NCBI RefSeq assembly: GCF_024199925.1
Contig: NZ_JANADR010000001.1
Span: forward strand, 8,497,501-8,561,500
Length of the DNA stretch: 64,000 bases
Direction of reading: 5' to 3'
Source: Bradyrhizobium sp. CCGUVB1N3
Lineage (GTDB): Bacteria; Pseudomonadota; Alphaproteobacteria; Rhizobiales; Xanthobacteraceae
Shown: one piece after another, positions 35,352 to 45,156 of the stretch
Position numbering within the stretch: the first letter of the stretch is position 1
Layout: the number at the start of each line of letters is the position of its first letter
Made by a program: the position numbers and the translations under genes
The notes under the pieces: generated by a model
What the model saw: only the letters and a program-made list of their open reading frames with translations
Databases searched by the model: none
What the model was told of the DNA's origin: nothing

Positions 35352-35392
35352 GGCTGTCGTCGGAATACTCCGACGACAGCCGCTTTCTTTCC
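35352..35392 (+). terminator. Hairpin with T-rich tail between proC and gdh
   Basis: Perfect 13 bp stem (35352-35364 with 35369-35381) and loop ATAC, followed by GCTTTCTTTCC. It looks like an intrinsic terminator or attenuator that lowers transcription into the dehydrogenase gene. Confidence 0.75.
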
Positions 35393-35459
35393 GAGCAGCA
35401 GGTGTTCGGTTCGAAATCTGCCAGAGGCTACGAGAGAGCGCCGGCAAGGGAGACGAGCA

Positions 35460-36899
35460 ATGAATACCGCGGTACGAGTTCAATCGCCGATAACAGGCGA
35501 TGCTTCCTTCTTGGATAGTGTCGAAGCATACATGGATCGAGCGCTTGCTCAACTTTCGCTGCCCGAAGGGCTGGCCGAGCGCATTAGGGCCTGTAACTCC
35601 ACCTACACCGTGAGATTTGGCGTCAGACTACGGGGCAGAATGTACAGCTTTACGGGGTGGCGCTCCGTTCACAGTGAGCATGTCGAACCCGCGAAGGGCG
35701 GTATTCGCTACGACATTAACTCCAACGAACAGGAGGTCGAAGCACTGGCTGCTCTCATGAGCCTGAAATGTGGGCTCGTCGACATTCCGTTCGGTGGGTC
35801 AAAGGGTGCTCTCAAGATCAACCCGAAAGAGTGGGAGATCCACGAGCTTGAACGGATCACCCGCAGGTTCACACAGGAGTTGGCAAAGCGCGATCTCATT
35901 TCGCCCGGACGCAATGTTCCCGCTCTGGACATGGGCACGGGCGAGCGAGAGATGGCGTGGATGGCTGACGAATACAAGCGCACCGGCCCATCCGACATCG
36001 TCAATGCAAACGCTTGCGTCACAGGCAAGCCTTTGTCTCGTGGTGGGATTGAAGGCCGGACTGAAGCCACGGGACGCGGCGTTCAGGATGCCATCCACTG
36101 TTTCCTGCGCGATCTCCATCAGAATGGGATCGAAGGCCGCCGTGATCTGCCGAAGATGACTGTCGCGGTCCAGGGCTTTGGGAACGTGGGCTACCACGCG
36201 GCCAAGTTCCTCAGCGAAGAAGATGGAGCCAAGGTCGTCTGTATTACCGAGCACCACGGCTACCTATGGAATGACAATGGTCTGGACGTTGCGGCGGTAA
36301 AGCGTCATCAGCTCGCGACCGGCACCATTCTGGGGTTCGAAGGCGCAGAGAGCCATCTCCAGAGCGCGCAGGGTCTGGAAGTGGAGTGCGATATCTTGAT
36401 CCCGGCGGCGATGGAGAACGCTATCACGCCCGAGAATGCCAGCCGGATTCGCGCCAAGTTGATCGCCGAGGGAGCCAACGGACCGATTGCGTTTGCGGCG
36501 GAGGAGATCCTTCTCGCCAAGGGGATCACCATCCTTCCCGATCTCTTCGTGAACGCCGGAGGCGTCATCGTCTCGTACTTCGAATGGGTGAAGAACCTGA
36601 CACACATCCCGTTCGGACTGATGGAGCGCCGCCGCCGTGAACGGAGAAATCTCCACATCACCCAAGCGCTTGAAACGATGACGGGCCAAGGCTTCCCCGA
36701 GCATCTTCGAGACGAGTTTTTGGAAGGCGGTAGCGAGATCGATCTGGTTCGTTCAGGTCTCGATGATGTTATGCGCAGCGCTTACGAGAACATGTCTCGC
36801 ACGCTGAGGTCCCATCCCGAGATCAAAGATCTGCGCACTGCGGCTTACCATATTGCACTGGGCCGCATTGCCGAAGCCTACAAGGCGATCGGCATTTGA
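35460..36899 (+). CDS. Glu/Leu/Phe/Val dehydrogenase (glutamate dehydrogenase)
   Basis: 479 residues from ATG 35460 (GGGAGA upstream). Motifs: EPAKGGIRYD, LKCGLVDIPFGGSKGAL (catalytic Lys region), DMGTGEREMAWMADEY, GRTEATGRGV, VQGFGNVGYHAAKFL (NAD(P)-binding) and PAAMENAITPENA. It would convert glutamate, the PutA product, to 2-oxoglutarate and ammonia. It lies between the attenuator-like hairpin and putA. Confidence 0.92.
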   Translation: MNTAVRVQSPITGDASFLDSVEAYMDRALAQLSLPEGLAERIRACNSTYTVRFGVRLRGRMYSFTGWRSVHSEHVEPAKGGIRYDINSNEQEVEALAALMSLKCGLVDIPFGGSKGALKINPKEWEIHELERITRRFTQELAKRDLISPGRNVPALDMGTGEREMAWMADEYKRTGPSDIVNANACVTGKPLSRGGIEGRTEATGRGVQDAIHCFLRDLHQNGIEGRRDLPKMTVAVQGFGNVGYHAAKFLSEEDGAKVVCITEHHGYLWNDNGLDVAAVKRHQLATGTILGFEGAESHLQSAQGLEVECDILIPAAMENAITPENASRIRAKLIAEGANGPIAFAAEEILLAKGITILPDLFVNAGGVIVSYFEWVKNLTHIPFGLMERRRRERRNLHITQALETMTGQGFPEHLRDEFLEGGSEIDLVRSGLDDVMRSAYENMSRTLRSHPEIKDLRTAAYHIALGRIAEAYKAIGI

Positions 36900-36919
36900 C
36901 ATATTCAAGGGATCGATTC

Positions 36920-39900
36920 GTGCAGACCTCAAGGCAGAAAAACAGCGACGCAGAACCAGGGCAAGTATTCGCCGAGTGCGCTCCACCTGTCCGTCCTCAG
37001 TCGCCCCTCCGCAAAGCGATAACCGCGGCCTACCGCCGGCCTGAACCGGAGTGTCTGCCACCGCTGGTGGAATCTGCCAGGCTGACTCCGAACCTAAAGG
37101 CCGCGGTGGAAAAAGTAGCGCGCCGGCTGATCGACGCGCTCCGCGCCAAGCACAAGGGCAGCGGCGTTGAAGGTCTGGTGCACGAATACTCGCTCTCCAG
37201 CCAGGAAGGCGTGGCGCTGATGTGCCTTGCTGAGGCGCTGCTGCGCATTCCTGACGTCGAGACTCGGGATGCGCTGATCCGCGACAAGATTGCCGAAGGC
37301 GACTGGCGCTCGCACCTGGGCGGAAGCAAGTCCCTCTTCGTCAATGCGGCGACCTGGGGCCTCGTCGTGACCGGCAAGCTCACCTCTACGGTCAACGACC
37401 GTAACCTGGCGGCTGCACTGACGCGCCTGATCGCACGCGCCGGTGAACCCGTGATCCGTCGCGGCGTCGACATGGCAATGCGCATGATGGGCGAGCAGTT
37501 CGTCACTGGCGAGACGATCGAGGAAGCCTTGAGGCGGTCTCGTCCGCTTGAAGATCGCGATATTCCTATGACATGCTCGGCGAGGCAGCAACGACTGCGG
37601 CCGACGCAGAGCGGTACTACCGCGACTACGAAGCGGCGATCCATGCCATTGGCAGAGCATAGGCCGGCAGGGGCATCTACGAAGGTCCTGGCATCTCCAT
37701 CAAGCTATCGGCGCTGCACCCGCGCTATTCTCGCGCCCAGTCCCGCCGCGTTATGAATGAACTGCTGCCGCGCGTAAAGCAGTTGGCGCTCCTGGCGAAG
37801 CGATACGATATCGGGCTCAACATCGATGCGGAGGAAGCGGATCGTCTCGAACTGTCGCTCGATCTGCTGGAGGACCTGTGTCTCGACAAGGACCTCAGCG
37901 GTTGGAATGGCCTTGGCTTCGTGGTCCAGGCCTATGGCAAGCGCTGTCCCTTCGTACTCGACTACGTCATCGACCTCGCTCGCCGAGCCGGCCGCCGCAT
38001 AATGGTGCGGCTGGTGAAAGGCGCGTACTGGGATGCCGAGATCAAGCGCGCCCAGCTCGACGGTCTGGAGGGCTTTCCAGTCTATACCCGCAAAGTGCAT
38101 ACCGACGTGGCCTACATCGCCTGCGCACGGACGCTGCTCGAGGCTGAGGATGCCGTCTTCCCTCAGTTCGCGACCCATAACGCTCAATCGTTGGCGACCA
38201 TCTATCAACTGGCCGGCCCGGATTTCCAGGTCGGAAGGTACGAGTTCCAGTGCCTGCATGGCATGGGAGAGCCGCTGTATGAGGAGGTGGTCGGTAAGGG
38301 TAACCTCGATCGACCCTGCCGGATCTACGCTCCGGTCGGCACGCATGAAACACTGCTCGCTTATCTTGTGCGCCGCCTGCTTGAGAACGGAGCCAATTCG
38401 TCGTTTGTGAATCGCATCTCCGATCCTGTCGTTTCGGTGGACGACCTCGTGGCCGATCCGGTTGATATCGTGGAAGCGATGCCGGTCATGGGCATGCCGC
38501 ATGACCAGATTTCCTTGCCCCTCGCGCTCTACGGCAAGGATCGCACAAATTCGGACGGCATTGATCTGTCCAACGAAGCCACGCTTGCGGATCTGTCTGG
38601 GAAGCTCGTGAACACCGTTGCGATGCGATGGCATGCCGTGCCCGAGCTGGTCGACGGATCGGCCGCTGGCGCGACGCGACCGGTCACCAACCCGGCGGAT
38701 CAAACCGACATTGTCGGTTCCGTGACTGAGCTCGATGCGAGCGACGCATCTCGCGTCGTCGACATGGCTGCCAAGGCCGCGACGGCATGGGCGGCGGTGC
38801 CGCCGACGCAGCGCGCCGCTTGCCTCGAACGGGCTGCGGATCTGATGCAAGGTCGCATTGAAACCCTCATGGCCATCGTCATGCGCGAGGCCGGCAAGTC
38901 CGCCGCGAACGCCGTCGGCGAAGTCCGTGAAGCGATTGATTTTCTGCGCTACTACGCCGCTCAGGCGCGGCGGACGCTTGGCCCGTCGCATGTTCCGCTC
39001 GGCACCATCGTCTGTATCAGCCCGTGGAATTTCCCGCTGGCGATCTTTATCGGCCAGGTGGCGGCAGCGCTGGTCGCGGGCAACGCGGTCGTTGCCAAGC
39101 CTGCGGAAGAGACCCCGGTCATTGCTCATGAAGGCGTGAAGATCCTTTACGAGGCCGGCATTCCGCGTGGTGCACTCCAATATACCCCTGGCGGTGGGGA
39201 CCTTGGTGCTGCGCTGGTTGCGGCCCCCGACACAGCAGGCGTGATGTTCACTGGGTCCACTGAAGTGGCGCGGCTGATCCAGGCCCGGCTAAGCGAGGGA
39301 CTTTCGGCGGCTGGCAAGCCAATCCCGCTGATCGCCGAGACAGGCGGGCAGAACGCGATGATTGTCGATTCCTCCGCTCTTGCGGAGCAGGTCGTGAGCG
39401 ACGTCATCGCCTCGGCCTTCGACAGCGCCGGCCAACGCTGTTCGGCCCTGCGCGTGCTTTGTCTCCAAGATGGCATAGCCGACCGCACGCTCACCATGCT
39501 CAAAGGCGCGCTCCAGGAACTCTCGATCGGCCGTACCGATCAACTCAACGTCGATATCGGGCCGGTGATCACGGCTGAAGCCAAGGAGACAATCGAGAAT
39601 CATATTGAGCGCATGCGCCTACTCGGATGCAAGGTCGAGCAGTTGAAGCTGCCGCAAGCGACCGCGCGCGGCACCTTCGTTCCCCCGACAATCGTTGAGC
39701 TGAAGCAGCTGTCGGACCTGCAACGTGAAGTCTTCGGTCCCGTGCTGCATGTCATCCGCTACCAACGCGAGGATCTCGATCGCCTGATCGATGACATAAA
39801 CGATTCGGGCTATGGCTTGACGTTCGGACTGCATACGCGCCTCGACGAAACGATCGCGCATGTGACAAGCCGCATCAGGGCCGGCAATCTCTACATTAAC

Positions 39901-40611
39901 CGCAACATCATCGGTGCCGTCGTTGGCGTGCAGCCCTTCGGTGGCCGCGGCCTTTCGGGTACAGGTCCGAAGGCGGGCGGGCCCCTCTATATCGGCCGGT
40001 TGGTGCAGCGTGCGCCCGTGCCGCCGCAGCACAGCTCGATTCATACCGATCCTGCGTTGCGAGACTTCGCTGGCTGGCTTGGAAGAAAGGGCCACAATGA
40101 CGAGGCCGGAGCTGCACGCGAATTCGCCGTCACGTCTGCTTTGGGTCTCGAGAAGGATCTCGCTGGACCGGTCGGCGAGCGAAATCTTTACGCGCTCCAT
40201 CCACGCGGCCGTATTCTGCTTGTGCCGAAGACCGCCAAGGGGCTTTTCCGACAGCTGTCCGCCGCACTTGCGACCGGGAATGAAGTCGTGATCGACCGGG
40301 CATCGGAGCTCGGGGACGCACTTGCCTCGTTGCCTGCATCGGTCGCCGCGCGAATGTCCTGGAGTTCCGATTGGAACGCCGATGGTCCTTTCGCAGGAGC
40401 GCTGATCGAGGGCGATATGGAGACTGTGCGCGAGACCAACAAGAAGGTCGCCTGCCTTAAGGGGCCGCTTGTCCTGGTGCAGTCGGCAACTACTGACGAG
40501 TTGGCCAACGAGCGTGACGCCTATTGCCTGAACTGGCTTCTGGAAGAAGTCTCGACGTCGACCAACACGGCCGCGGCGGGCGGCAACGCTAGTCTGATGA
40601 CGATTGGGTAA
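36920..40611 (+). pseudogene. putA: PutA (proline dehydrogenase / P5C dehydrogenase), deletion plus nonsense
   Basis: About 1230 residues when repaired. Part 1 from GTG 36920 (PPVRPQSPLRKAITAAYRRP, PPLVES; PRODH arm) ends at codon EDR near 37559, where one base is missing: adding a G gives RGYSYDMLGE, the conserved PRODH strand. Downstream in the shifted frame a TAG at 37660 interrupts HAIGRA-AGRGIYEGPGISIKLS. Part 2 is open from there to 40611 and contains the rest of the PRODH barrel and an intact ALDH domain (PWNFPLAIFIGQ, LIAETGGQNAM, SAGQRCSALRVL with the catalytic Cys). The N-terminal RHH repressor domain of trifunctional PutA is absent. P5C dehydrogenase might still be made by reinitiation, but proline dehydrogenase should be lost. 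Confidence 0.88.
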
Positions 40612-40809
40612 GCGAGGCTGACCGCCGCATTCGATGGGCGTGGACGATTCTGAGCAAGTGTGTCGATCCAAGGATTGCGTGCTGTGAAATAGCAGGAGAC
40701 CGCATTCCGTTAGGATGGGACCAAGCACCTTCTAGCTGACATCGACCCGCCTGCCAAAGTTGCAGCTGCTCTCCACAAAAATGGAGCATCGGAAGAGCGG
40801 CAATCCAGC
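40612..40809. other. Spacer between convergent putA and iclR
   Basis: 198 bp, no gene or terminator recognised. Confidence 0.3.
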
Positions 40810-41652
40810 CTATGTTCGCCTGTGCTGAGAAACGACTTTGGACATCTGCCGAGCGATCTCAACTGTGATCGGGCTAAGTTCTGCTTCCACTCTCTCGGGA
40901 GTCCAATTGGCGGTCGAAGCTGCGATGTTCACAGCAGCTACAACTTTGTTGTCGTAACCAAACACCGGCGCAGCCGTCGAGATGTCCCCAAGCATTGCTT
41001 CCTGATTGGCGATGGCAAAGCCTTTTTGGCGCACCTTTTCTAATTCCTTGAGAAGCTTTGGCCGACTAGTCATGGTGTGGGGTGTAATCGCGGGAAGGCC
41101 CGCGCCCTTCAAAATGGCATTGGTCGAGTCGGCGTCGAGGTTCGCCAGGATCGCGCGTCCTGGCGCCGTAGCGAAAGCGGGAAGGCGAGCCCCGATTGTC
41201 ACGTACGAGCTCATCACGTTCCTGCTGGGAACACGAGAGATAAATATGATGTCGGAGCCGTCGAGCTCGGTCAGGTTGACGGTCTCCTGAGATCGCTTGT
41301 TCGCCTCGAGCAAGTACGGAAAAGTTGCTTCGACGATCGGATTGCTGCGCAAATATGCGCTTCCGATATCCATAGCCCGCGCCGAGAGCGAATATTGCCG
41401 GGTTGTCTCGCTGTGCGTCAGGTATCTCAGCGCCCGCAACGTGTAGAGCACTCGTTGAGTTGCGCTTTTGTTTAACCCGGATGCCTCTGAAACTTCCGCA
41501 AGAGTCATCGGTCGTGGGTTCGCACAAAAGGTGTCAAGGATAAGCATCCCCTTCTCGATCGTTCCGAGATAGAGCCGCTCGTCAATGTCCGACTTCGCGA
41601 ACGGAGCAGGCGAATTGAGACCTGTCCGGTTCTTGCCTCTCTTCTCGATCAT
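40810..41652 (-). CDS. IclR-family transcriptional regulator
   Basis: 280 residues. N-terminal winged helix residues 28-90 (YLGTIEKGMLILDTFCANP, TLAEVSEASGLNKSATQRVLYTLRALRYL), C-terminal IclR effector domain (SAYLRSNPIVEATFPYLLE, FISRVPSRN, FATAPGRAILANLD). Divergent from the transporter operon and convergent with the catabolic operon. The composite palindrome occurs at its own start, before the transporter operon and before the hydratase gene, so it is the best candidate for the common repressor or activator and may regulate itself. Confidence 0.9.
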   Translation of the reverse strand: MIEKRGKNRTGLNSPAPFAKSDIDERLYLGTIEKGMLILDTFCANPRPMTLAEVSEASGLNKSATQRVLYTLRALRYLTHSETTRQYSLSARAMDIGSAYLRSNPIVEATFPYLLEANKRSQETVNLTELDGSDIIFISRVPSRNVMSSYVTIGARLPAFATAPGRAILANLDADSTNAILKGAGLPAITPHTMTSRPKLLKELEKVRQKGFAIANQEAMLGDISTAAPVFGYDNKVVAAVNIAASTANWTPERVEAELSPITVEIARQMSKVVSQHRRT

Positions 41653-41670
41653 TGTCGTATTCCTTCTCCC

Positions 41671-41703
41671 ACAATACGGTTCTGCATATTGCTATTCAAT
41701 ACG
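41671..41703. promoter_or_regulatory. Putative IclR operator D at the iclR start
   Basis: TATTG-CTATT-CAATA at 41687-41701 is a perfect 5-5-5 palindrome, and CAATACGG at 41672 gives a further half site. Read on the minus strand it includes CAATATGCAG as in operator C. It starts 20 bp upstream of the iclR ATG. Confidence 0.62.
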
Positions 41704-41795
41704 CCTGTAAAGGCCAACGCCGATACACCTAAAGTCGTGCTCTAACGAGGGCGCTGGAGCGCGGGGCAGCAAATTTTCGCTTGACCATCGCAAAA

Positions 41796-41820
41796 CAATA
41801 TGCAGTATTGGATAACAATA
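41796..41820. promoter_or_regulatory. Putative IclR operator C before the transporter operon
   Basis: CAATATGCAGTATTG (6-3-6, one mismatch in symmetry) overlaps TATTG-GATAA-CAATA (perfect 5-5-5). This is the same composite as operators A and B. Confidence 0.65.
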
Positions 41821-41862
41821 CAGCGCAGATGAACCATTCAGGAGGGAGGGCTAGGAGAGGGC

Positions 41863-42237
41863 GTGACCTTCACTGAACGAGAAATGTTCTCGCTCATGAA
41901 AGCGAAGGCGTCCGAGCTCGCTGCAGCTCATTGCAACATCTCATTAGCGTTTAGAGTACGGGAGCCTCAGCTTCACCTGCGGGTCATCCCTGAGTTCATC
42001 GTTGCACGAGAAGGCGCGAGTGACGTCAATCTGCATAGCTGCTTCCATCGGGGGCGCCTCCGAACTCCCAAGGTCAGAAACATGAAAACGCCGGTTGATC
42101 GAATGTATCGTTCAAGTATTCCGCGTCACTCGACCGTGCTCGGGAATGAGGTGCGGGAGGCGATGCTCCGTGCAACAGGTCTCTTTTGCGCAGTCCGCAA
42201 GCCAATAGCGAGAAACCGCGTCCCTCAAGAACTTTAG
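41863..42237 (+). CDS. Doubtful 124-residue frame in the transporter leader
   Basis: GTG start with GGAGAGG close by. The sequence (MTFTEREMFSLMKAKASEL at the start) matches no family and has unbiased composition in its second half. It may be a leader ORF or simply untranslated leader. Confidence 0.2.
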   Translation: MTFTEREMFSLMKAKASELAAAHCNISLAFRVREPQLHLRVIPEFIVAREGASDVNLHSCFHRGRLRTPKVRNMKTPVDRMYRSSIPRHSTVLGNEVREAMLRATGLFCAVRKPIARNRVPQEL

Positions 42238-42248
42238 CCTGTGCTCAA

Positions 42249-43073
42249 ATGAACCGTTCGACCAACTTCAATGTGCAGTCACTGTTCATGTCGCCAGCGG
42301 TCCTGGTCGCAGTGGGAATAGTGCTGCCGCCACTCTGCTATGTCCTTCTGACAAGTCTTCGGGACGATGCCGGCGCATTCTCTGCGTACAAAGCAATCGT
42401 CGAAAGCAGCCTGTTCAGGCAAACACTAACAACGACCCTCGTGGTCGCGTCTCTTTCATCAGTCCTGAGTCTCGTACTCGGATACATCGTCGCCCTGCAC
42501 TTGGCGAGGCAGAGTCCGGATCGTCGGACCGTGCTGATGTTTCTCATTCTCTTACCGTTCTGGACGAGCATTTTGGTTAAGTGCTTCGCCTTCACTATTA
42601 TCCTCGGTCGGCACGGCATCATTAACAACCTTCTGAGCTGGGTCTCAGGCTTCGACGTGCATCTGCCGCTTGTCCTGAACCGTATCGGGTTGTTCGTCGG
42701 CATGACCAATCTTCTGGTTCCTCTCATCGTCCTGCCGGTGCTCGCAAGTCTACTAGCAATCGACAATGCGCTCTACAGAGCGGCGTCGATTATGGGTGCG
42801 AAGCCAGCGAGAATGTTTTGGACGGTAACCGTCCCTCTAAGCTTTCCGGGGGTCGTTGCGGGTCTGCTGAGTGTTTTTGTTATGTCGTTGGGCGCATTTA
42901 TCATTCCCGCTCTCCTCGGCGGTCCTCAAGATCAAATGCTCTCCAACCTGGTCGACTTTTACAATCGCCAGGTGCTCGACTGGCCGAAGGCATCGGCAAT
43001 AAGCGTGATCCTGCTCGCATTGGCTTCGGTCTTCATCGTTCCGATGGCGCTTTGGCGTCGGCGTAAGATCTAG
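42249..43073 (+). CDS. ABC transporter permease 1 (PotB-like)
   Basis: 274 residues from ATG 42249. Six predicted membrane segments; the BPD-type EAA loop reads MGAKPARMFWTVTVPLSFPGVVAG near residue 190. It belongs to the polyamine/opine/Fe(III)-type permease family, in which PotB and PotC form the heterodimeric channel. The gene is first in the transporter operon, 9 bp before permease 2. Less G+C-rich than the trb and rep blocks. Confidence 0.88.
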   Translation: MNRSTNFNVQSLFMSPAVLVAVGIVLPPLCYVLLTSLRDDAGAFSAYKAIVESSLFRQTLTTTLVVASLSSVLSLVLGYIVALHLARQSPDRRTVLMFLILLPFWTSILVKCFAFTIILGRHGIINNLLSWVSGFDVHLPLVLNRIGLFVGMTNLLVPLIVLPVLASLLAIDNALYRAASIMGAKPARMFWTVTVPLSFPGVVAGLLSVFVMSLGAFIIPALLGGPQDQMLSNLVDFYNRQVLDWPKASAISVILLALASVFIVPMALWRRRKI

Positions 43074-43082
43074 GAGTTTGTC

Positions 43083-43898
43083 ATGGCGAACTCAGTGATC
43101 GATCCCCTGTCGCAGCGGTATCGCTTCGTTGGCTCAAGCCTCGCGGTAGTGGTCTACATCTTCTTGCTCGCGCCGGTCGTTGTTACAATTCCGATGGCAT
43201 TTGGGCCAACGAACGCGCTCGAATTTCCGCCCTCAACATACTCGCTTGATCTGTTCAGAATCTTCTTCAGCTCTGATAGCTGGTTGTTGCCGCTGTATAC
43301 GAGTCTCAAGGTTGCTGTTTTCTCGACCGTTGCTGCCCTCTTTGTTGGCGTGCCTTCGGCATATTGGATCGCGCGCTATGAATTTCTAGGAAAGCTTTTG
43401 ATTTCCGGAGTGTTGATTAGCCCTTTGGTCATTCCCACGATCGTCTCGGGGTTAGGCATTTACTTGTACTTCTCGTACGTCGGCGTTGGCGGGACCACAC
43501 TGTCTCTGGTTCTGGGTCACGTGATGGTAACGTTGCCGTATGTGATCGTAATGATCATCGCGGGTGTGCAGAAGTTGGATCGAAACTTGGAGTTCGGCGC
43601 TGAGCTGATGGGGGCGTCTCCTATCCGCATGTTTTTCACAGTTGTGATCCCTCAGCTCGTCCCATCGCTAATAAGCGCCGCCTTCTTTGCGTTTCTGCTC
43701 TCGTTTGACGAGGTGATCATCTCTTGGTTCCTCACTGGCAGCAACACGGTGACGCTGCCAGTTAAGATGTATAGCGCGCTCGAATGGGAAGTCTCCCCGG
43801 TCATCGCAGCCGTATCGGCCTTGCTGACTGCATTGTCCGTGTTGGTATGCATCGTGACTATCAGCCTCAGGAAGCCCACTGGCGAGGAGGTCTCTTGA
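43083..43898 (+). CDS. ABC transporter permease 2 (PotC-like)
   Basis: 271 residues, six membrane segments, EAA loop MGASPIRMFFTVVIPQLVPSLIS. Partner of permease 1. The stop overlaps the TTG start of the ATPase gene, and a GGAGG in its last codons serves that gene. Confidence 0.9.
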   Translation: MANSVIDPLSQRYRFVGSSLAVVVYIFLLAPVVVTIPMAFGPTNALEFPPSTYSLDLFRIFFSSDSWLLPLYTSLKVAVFSTVAALFVGVPSAYWIARYEFLGKLLISGVLISPLVIPTIVSGLGIYLYFSYVGVGGTTLSLVLGHVMVTLPYVIVMIIAGVQKLDRNLEFGAELMGASPIRMFFTVVIPQLVPSLISAAFFAFLLSFDEVIISWFLTGSNTVTLPVKMYSALEWEVSPVIAAVSALLTALSVLVCIVTISLRKPTGEEVS

Positions 43899-45076
43899 GC
43901 AACGAACACGCGATCGTAGTTCGCTCTGCGACTGATTTAAGCTCAGACGTTCACCTGGGCAGCATGGATTCCAGGAGTAAACAAATGAACGCAGGCAATG
44001 CCTCCACCGGTGAAGCCATAGCTTTGAGAGGGATTTCGAAGACCTTTGGGTCAGTGACGGTCCTTAAGGCAACAGAATTGGCCGTCAACAAATCCGAGTT
44101 CCTTACCCTGCTCGGGCCCTCCGGCTCTGGAAAGACGACCCTCTTGAACCTGATTTCGGGTGCGCTCACGCCTAGTTCCGGTGAAATACTCCTCGGCGGT
44201 AGGAATATCACCCGCATGCCCCCGCGCGATCGAGGCATCGGTATGGTGTTTCAGAACTATGCCCTCATGCCTCATATGACGGTCTTCGAAAACGTTGCCT
44301 ATCCACTTCGTGTAAGGCGCGAGTCCTCCGGCTCCATCCGGAGAAAAGTCTTGGACGCGCTGGATCGAGTTGGTCTCAAAGGGTTTGATGACCGAAAGCC
44401 ACGTCAACTTTCAGGTGGCCAACAGCAGCGCGTCGGTATTGCTCGCTGCATCGTGTATTCGCCCGCCATTATCATGATGGACGAGCCACTCGGGGCGCTC
44501 GACAAGAATCTTCGGGAGCAGATGCAAACTGAAATCAAACGTCTTCATCGTGAGCTGGGCACGACGATCATTTACGTAACGCACGATCAGGAAGAGGCGC
44601 TCAATATGTCTGACCGCATCTGCCTCATGAAGACCGGTGAGATCGCTCAACTGGGCGCGCCAGATGATTTGTACTTCAGGCCCAATAGCCGCTTTGTGGC
44701 AGAGTTCATCGGAGAGTCTAATTTGCTCAAGGGCAAGAGCGCTGCTGCAAATAGCGTGGCAATCGACGGGGTTGGAGTTGTTCATGTGCCAAGCTCAGAG
44801 CGGAGCCTTGGCTCGGACGTAATGGTAATGGTTCGGCCAGAAAAAATGCAGATATCCGGTGCTGATGTCGACGCGCCCGCTGGTCACAACGTGCTGCACG
44901 GGGTGGTTGAGGCGATATCTTTCGTCGGAGGTATGACCCGGATTTCCGTGAAAACAGTGCAGGGCGCGTCGGTCACGGCAAAGATCATCTCCGGTCCAGC
45001 TTCCACTCGGCCCGAGCTTGGATCTGCAGCCAAGCTCTCCTGGTCACCTGCTGAGTCCGTCGTGTTGAGCGCCTAA
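43895..45076 (+). CDS. ABC transporter ATPase (PotA-like)
   Basis: 393 residues from TTG 43895 (GAGGAGG five bases before; ATG 43964 or 43985 would be shorter options). Walker A GPSGSGKTTLLNL, Q-loop VFQNYALMPHMTV, signature LSGGQQQRVGIARCIV, Walker B IIMMDEPLGALD, H-loop YVTHDQEEAL and a C-terminal TOBE domain (residues 300-390). Energises import of the substrate bound by the periplasmic protein encoded next. Confidence 0.93.
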   Translation: MSNEHAIVVRSATDLSSDVHLGSMDSRSKQMNAGNASTGEAIALRGISKTFGSVTVLKATELAVNKSEFLTLLGPSGSGKTTLLNLISGALTPSSGEILLGGRNITRMPPRDRGIGMVFQNYALMPHMTVFENVAYPLRVRRESSGSIRRKVLDALDRVGLKGFDDRKPRQLSGGQQQRVGIARCIVYSPAIIMMDEPLGALDKNLREQMQTEIKRLHRELGTTIIYVTHDQEEALNMSDRICLMKTGEIAQLGAPDDLYFRPNSRFVAEFIGESNLLKGKSAAANSVAIDGVGVVHVPSSERSLGSDVMVMVRPEKMQISGADVDAPAGHNVLHGVVEAISFVGGMTRISVKTVQGASVTAKIISGPASTRPELGSAAKLSWSPAESVVLSA

Positions 45077-45156
45077 GTTTGTAGTCCCGGGTTTGAAACT
45101 TGAGCTGACTCGGTCCCGGCACCGTCATCATCAACGCAAGAGTAAAGGAGTGGACT

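Larger units (their letters stand above)
41653..42248. promoter_or_regulatory. Divergent control region between iclR and the transporter operon
   Basis: 596 bp holding operators C and D (separate entries) and a doubtful small frame at 41863-42237. The transporter promoter should lie near operator C, which would give a long 5' leader. Confidence 0.5.

Noticed and set aside
37705..39180. Open frame of 491 codons antisense to putA
   Set aside because: Same effect of codon bias. The sense strand encodes clear PRODH and ALDH motifs.
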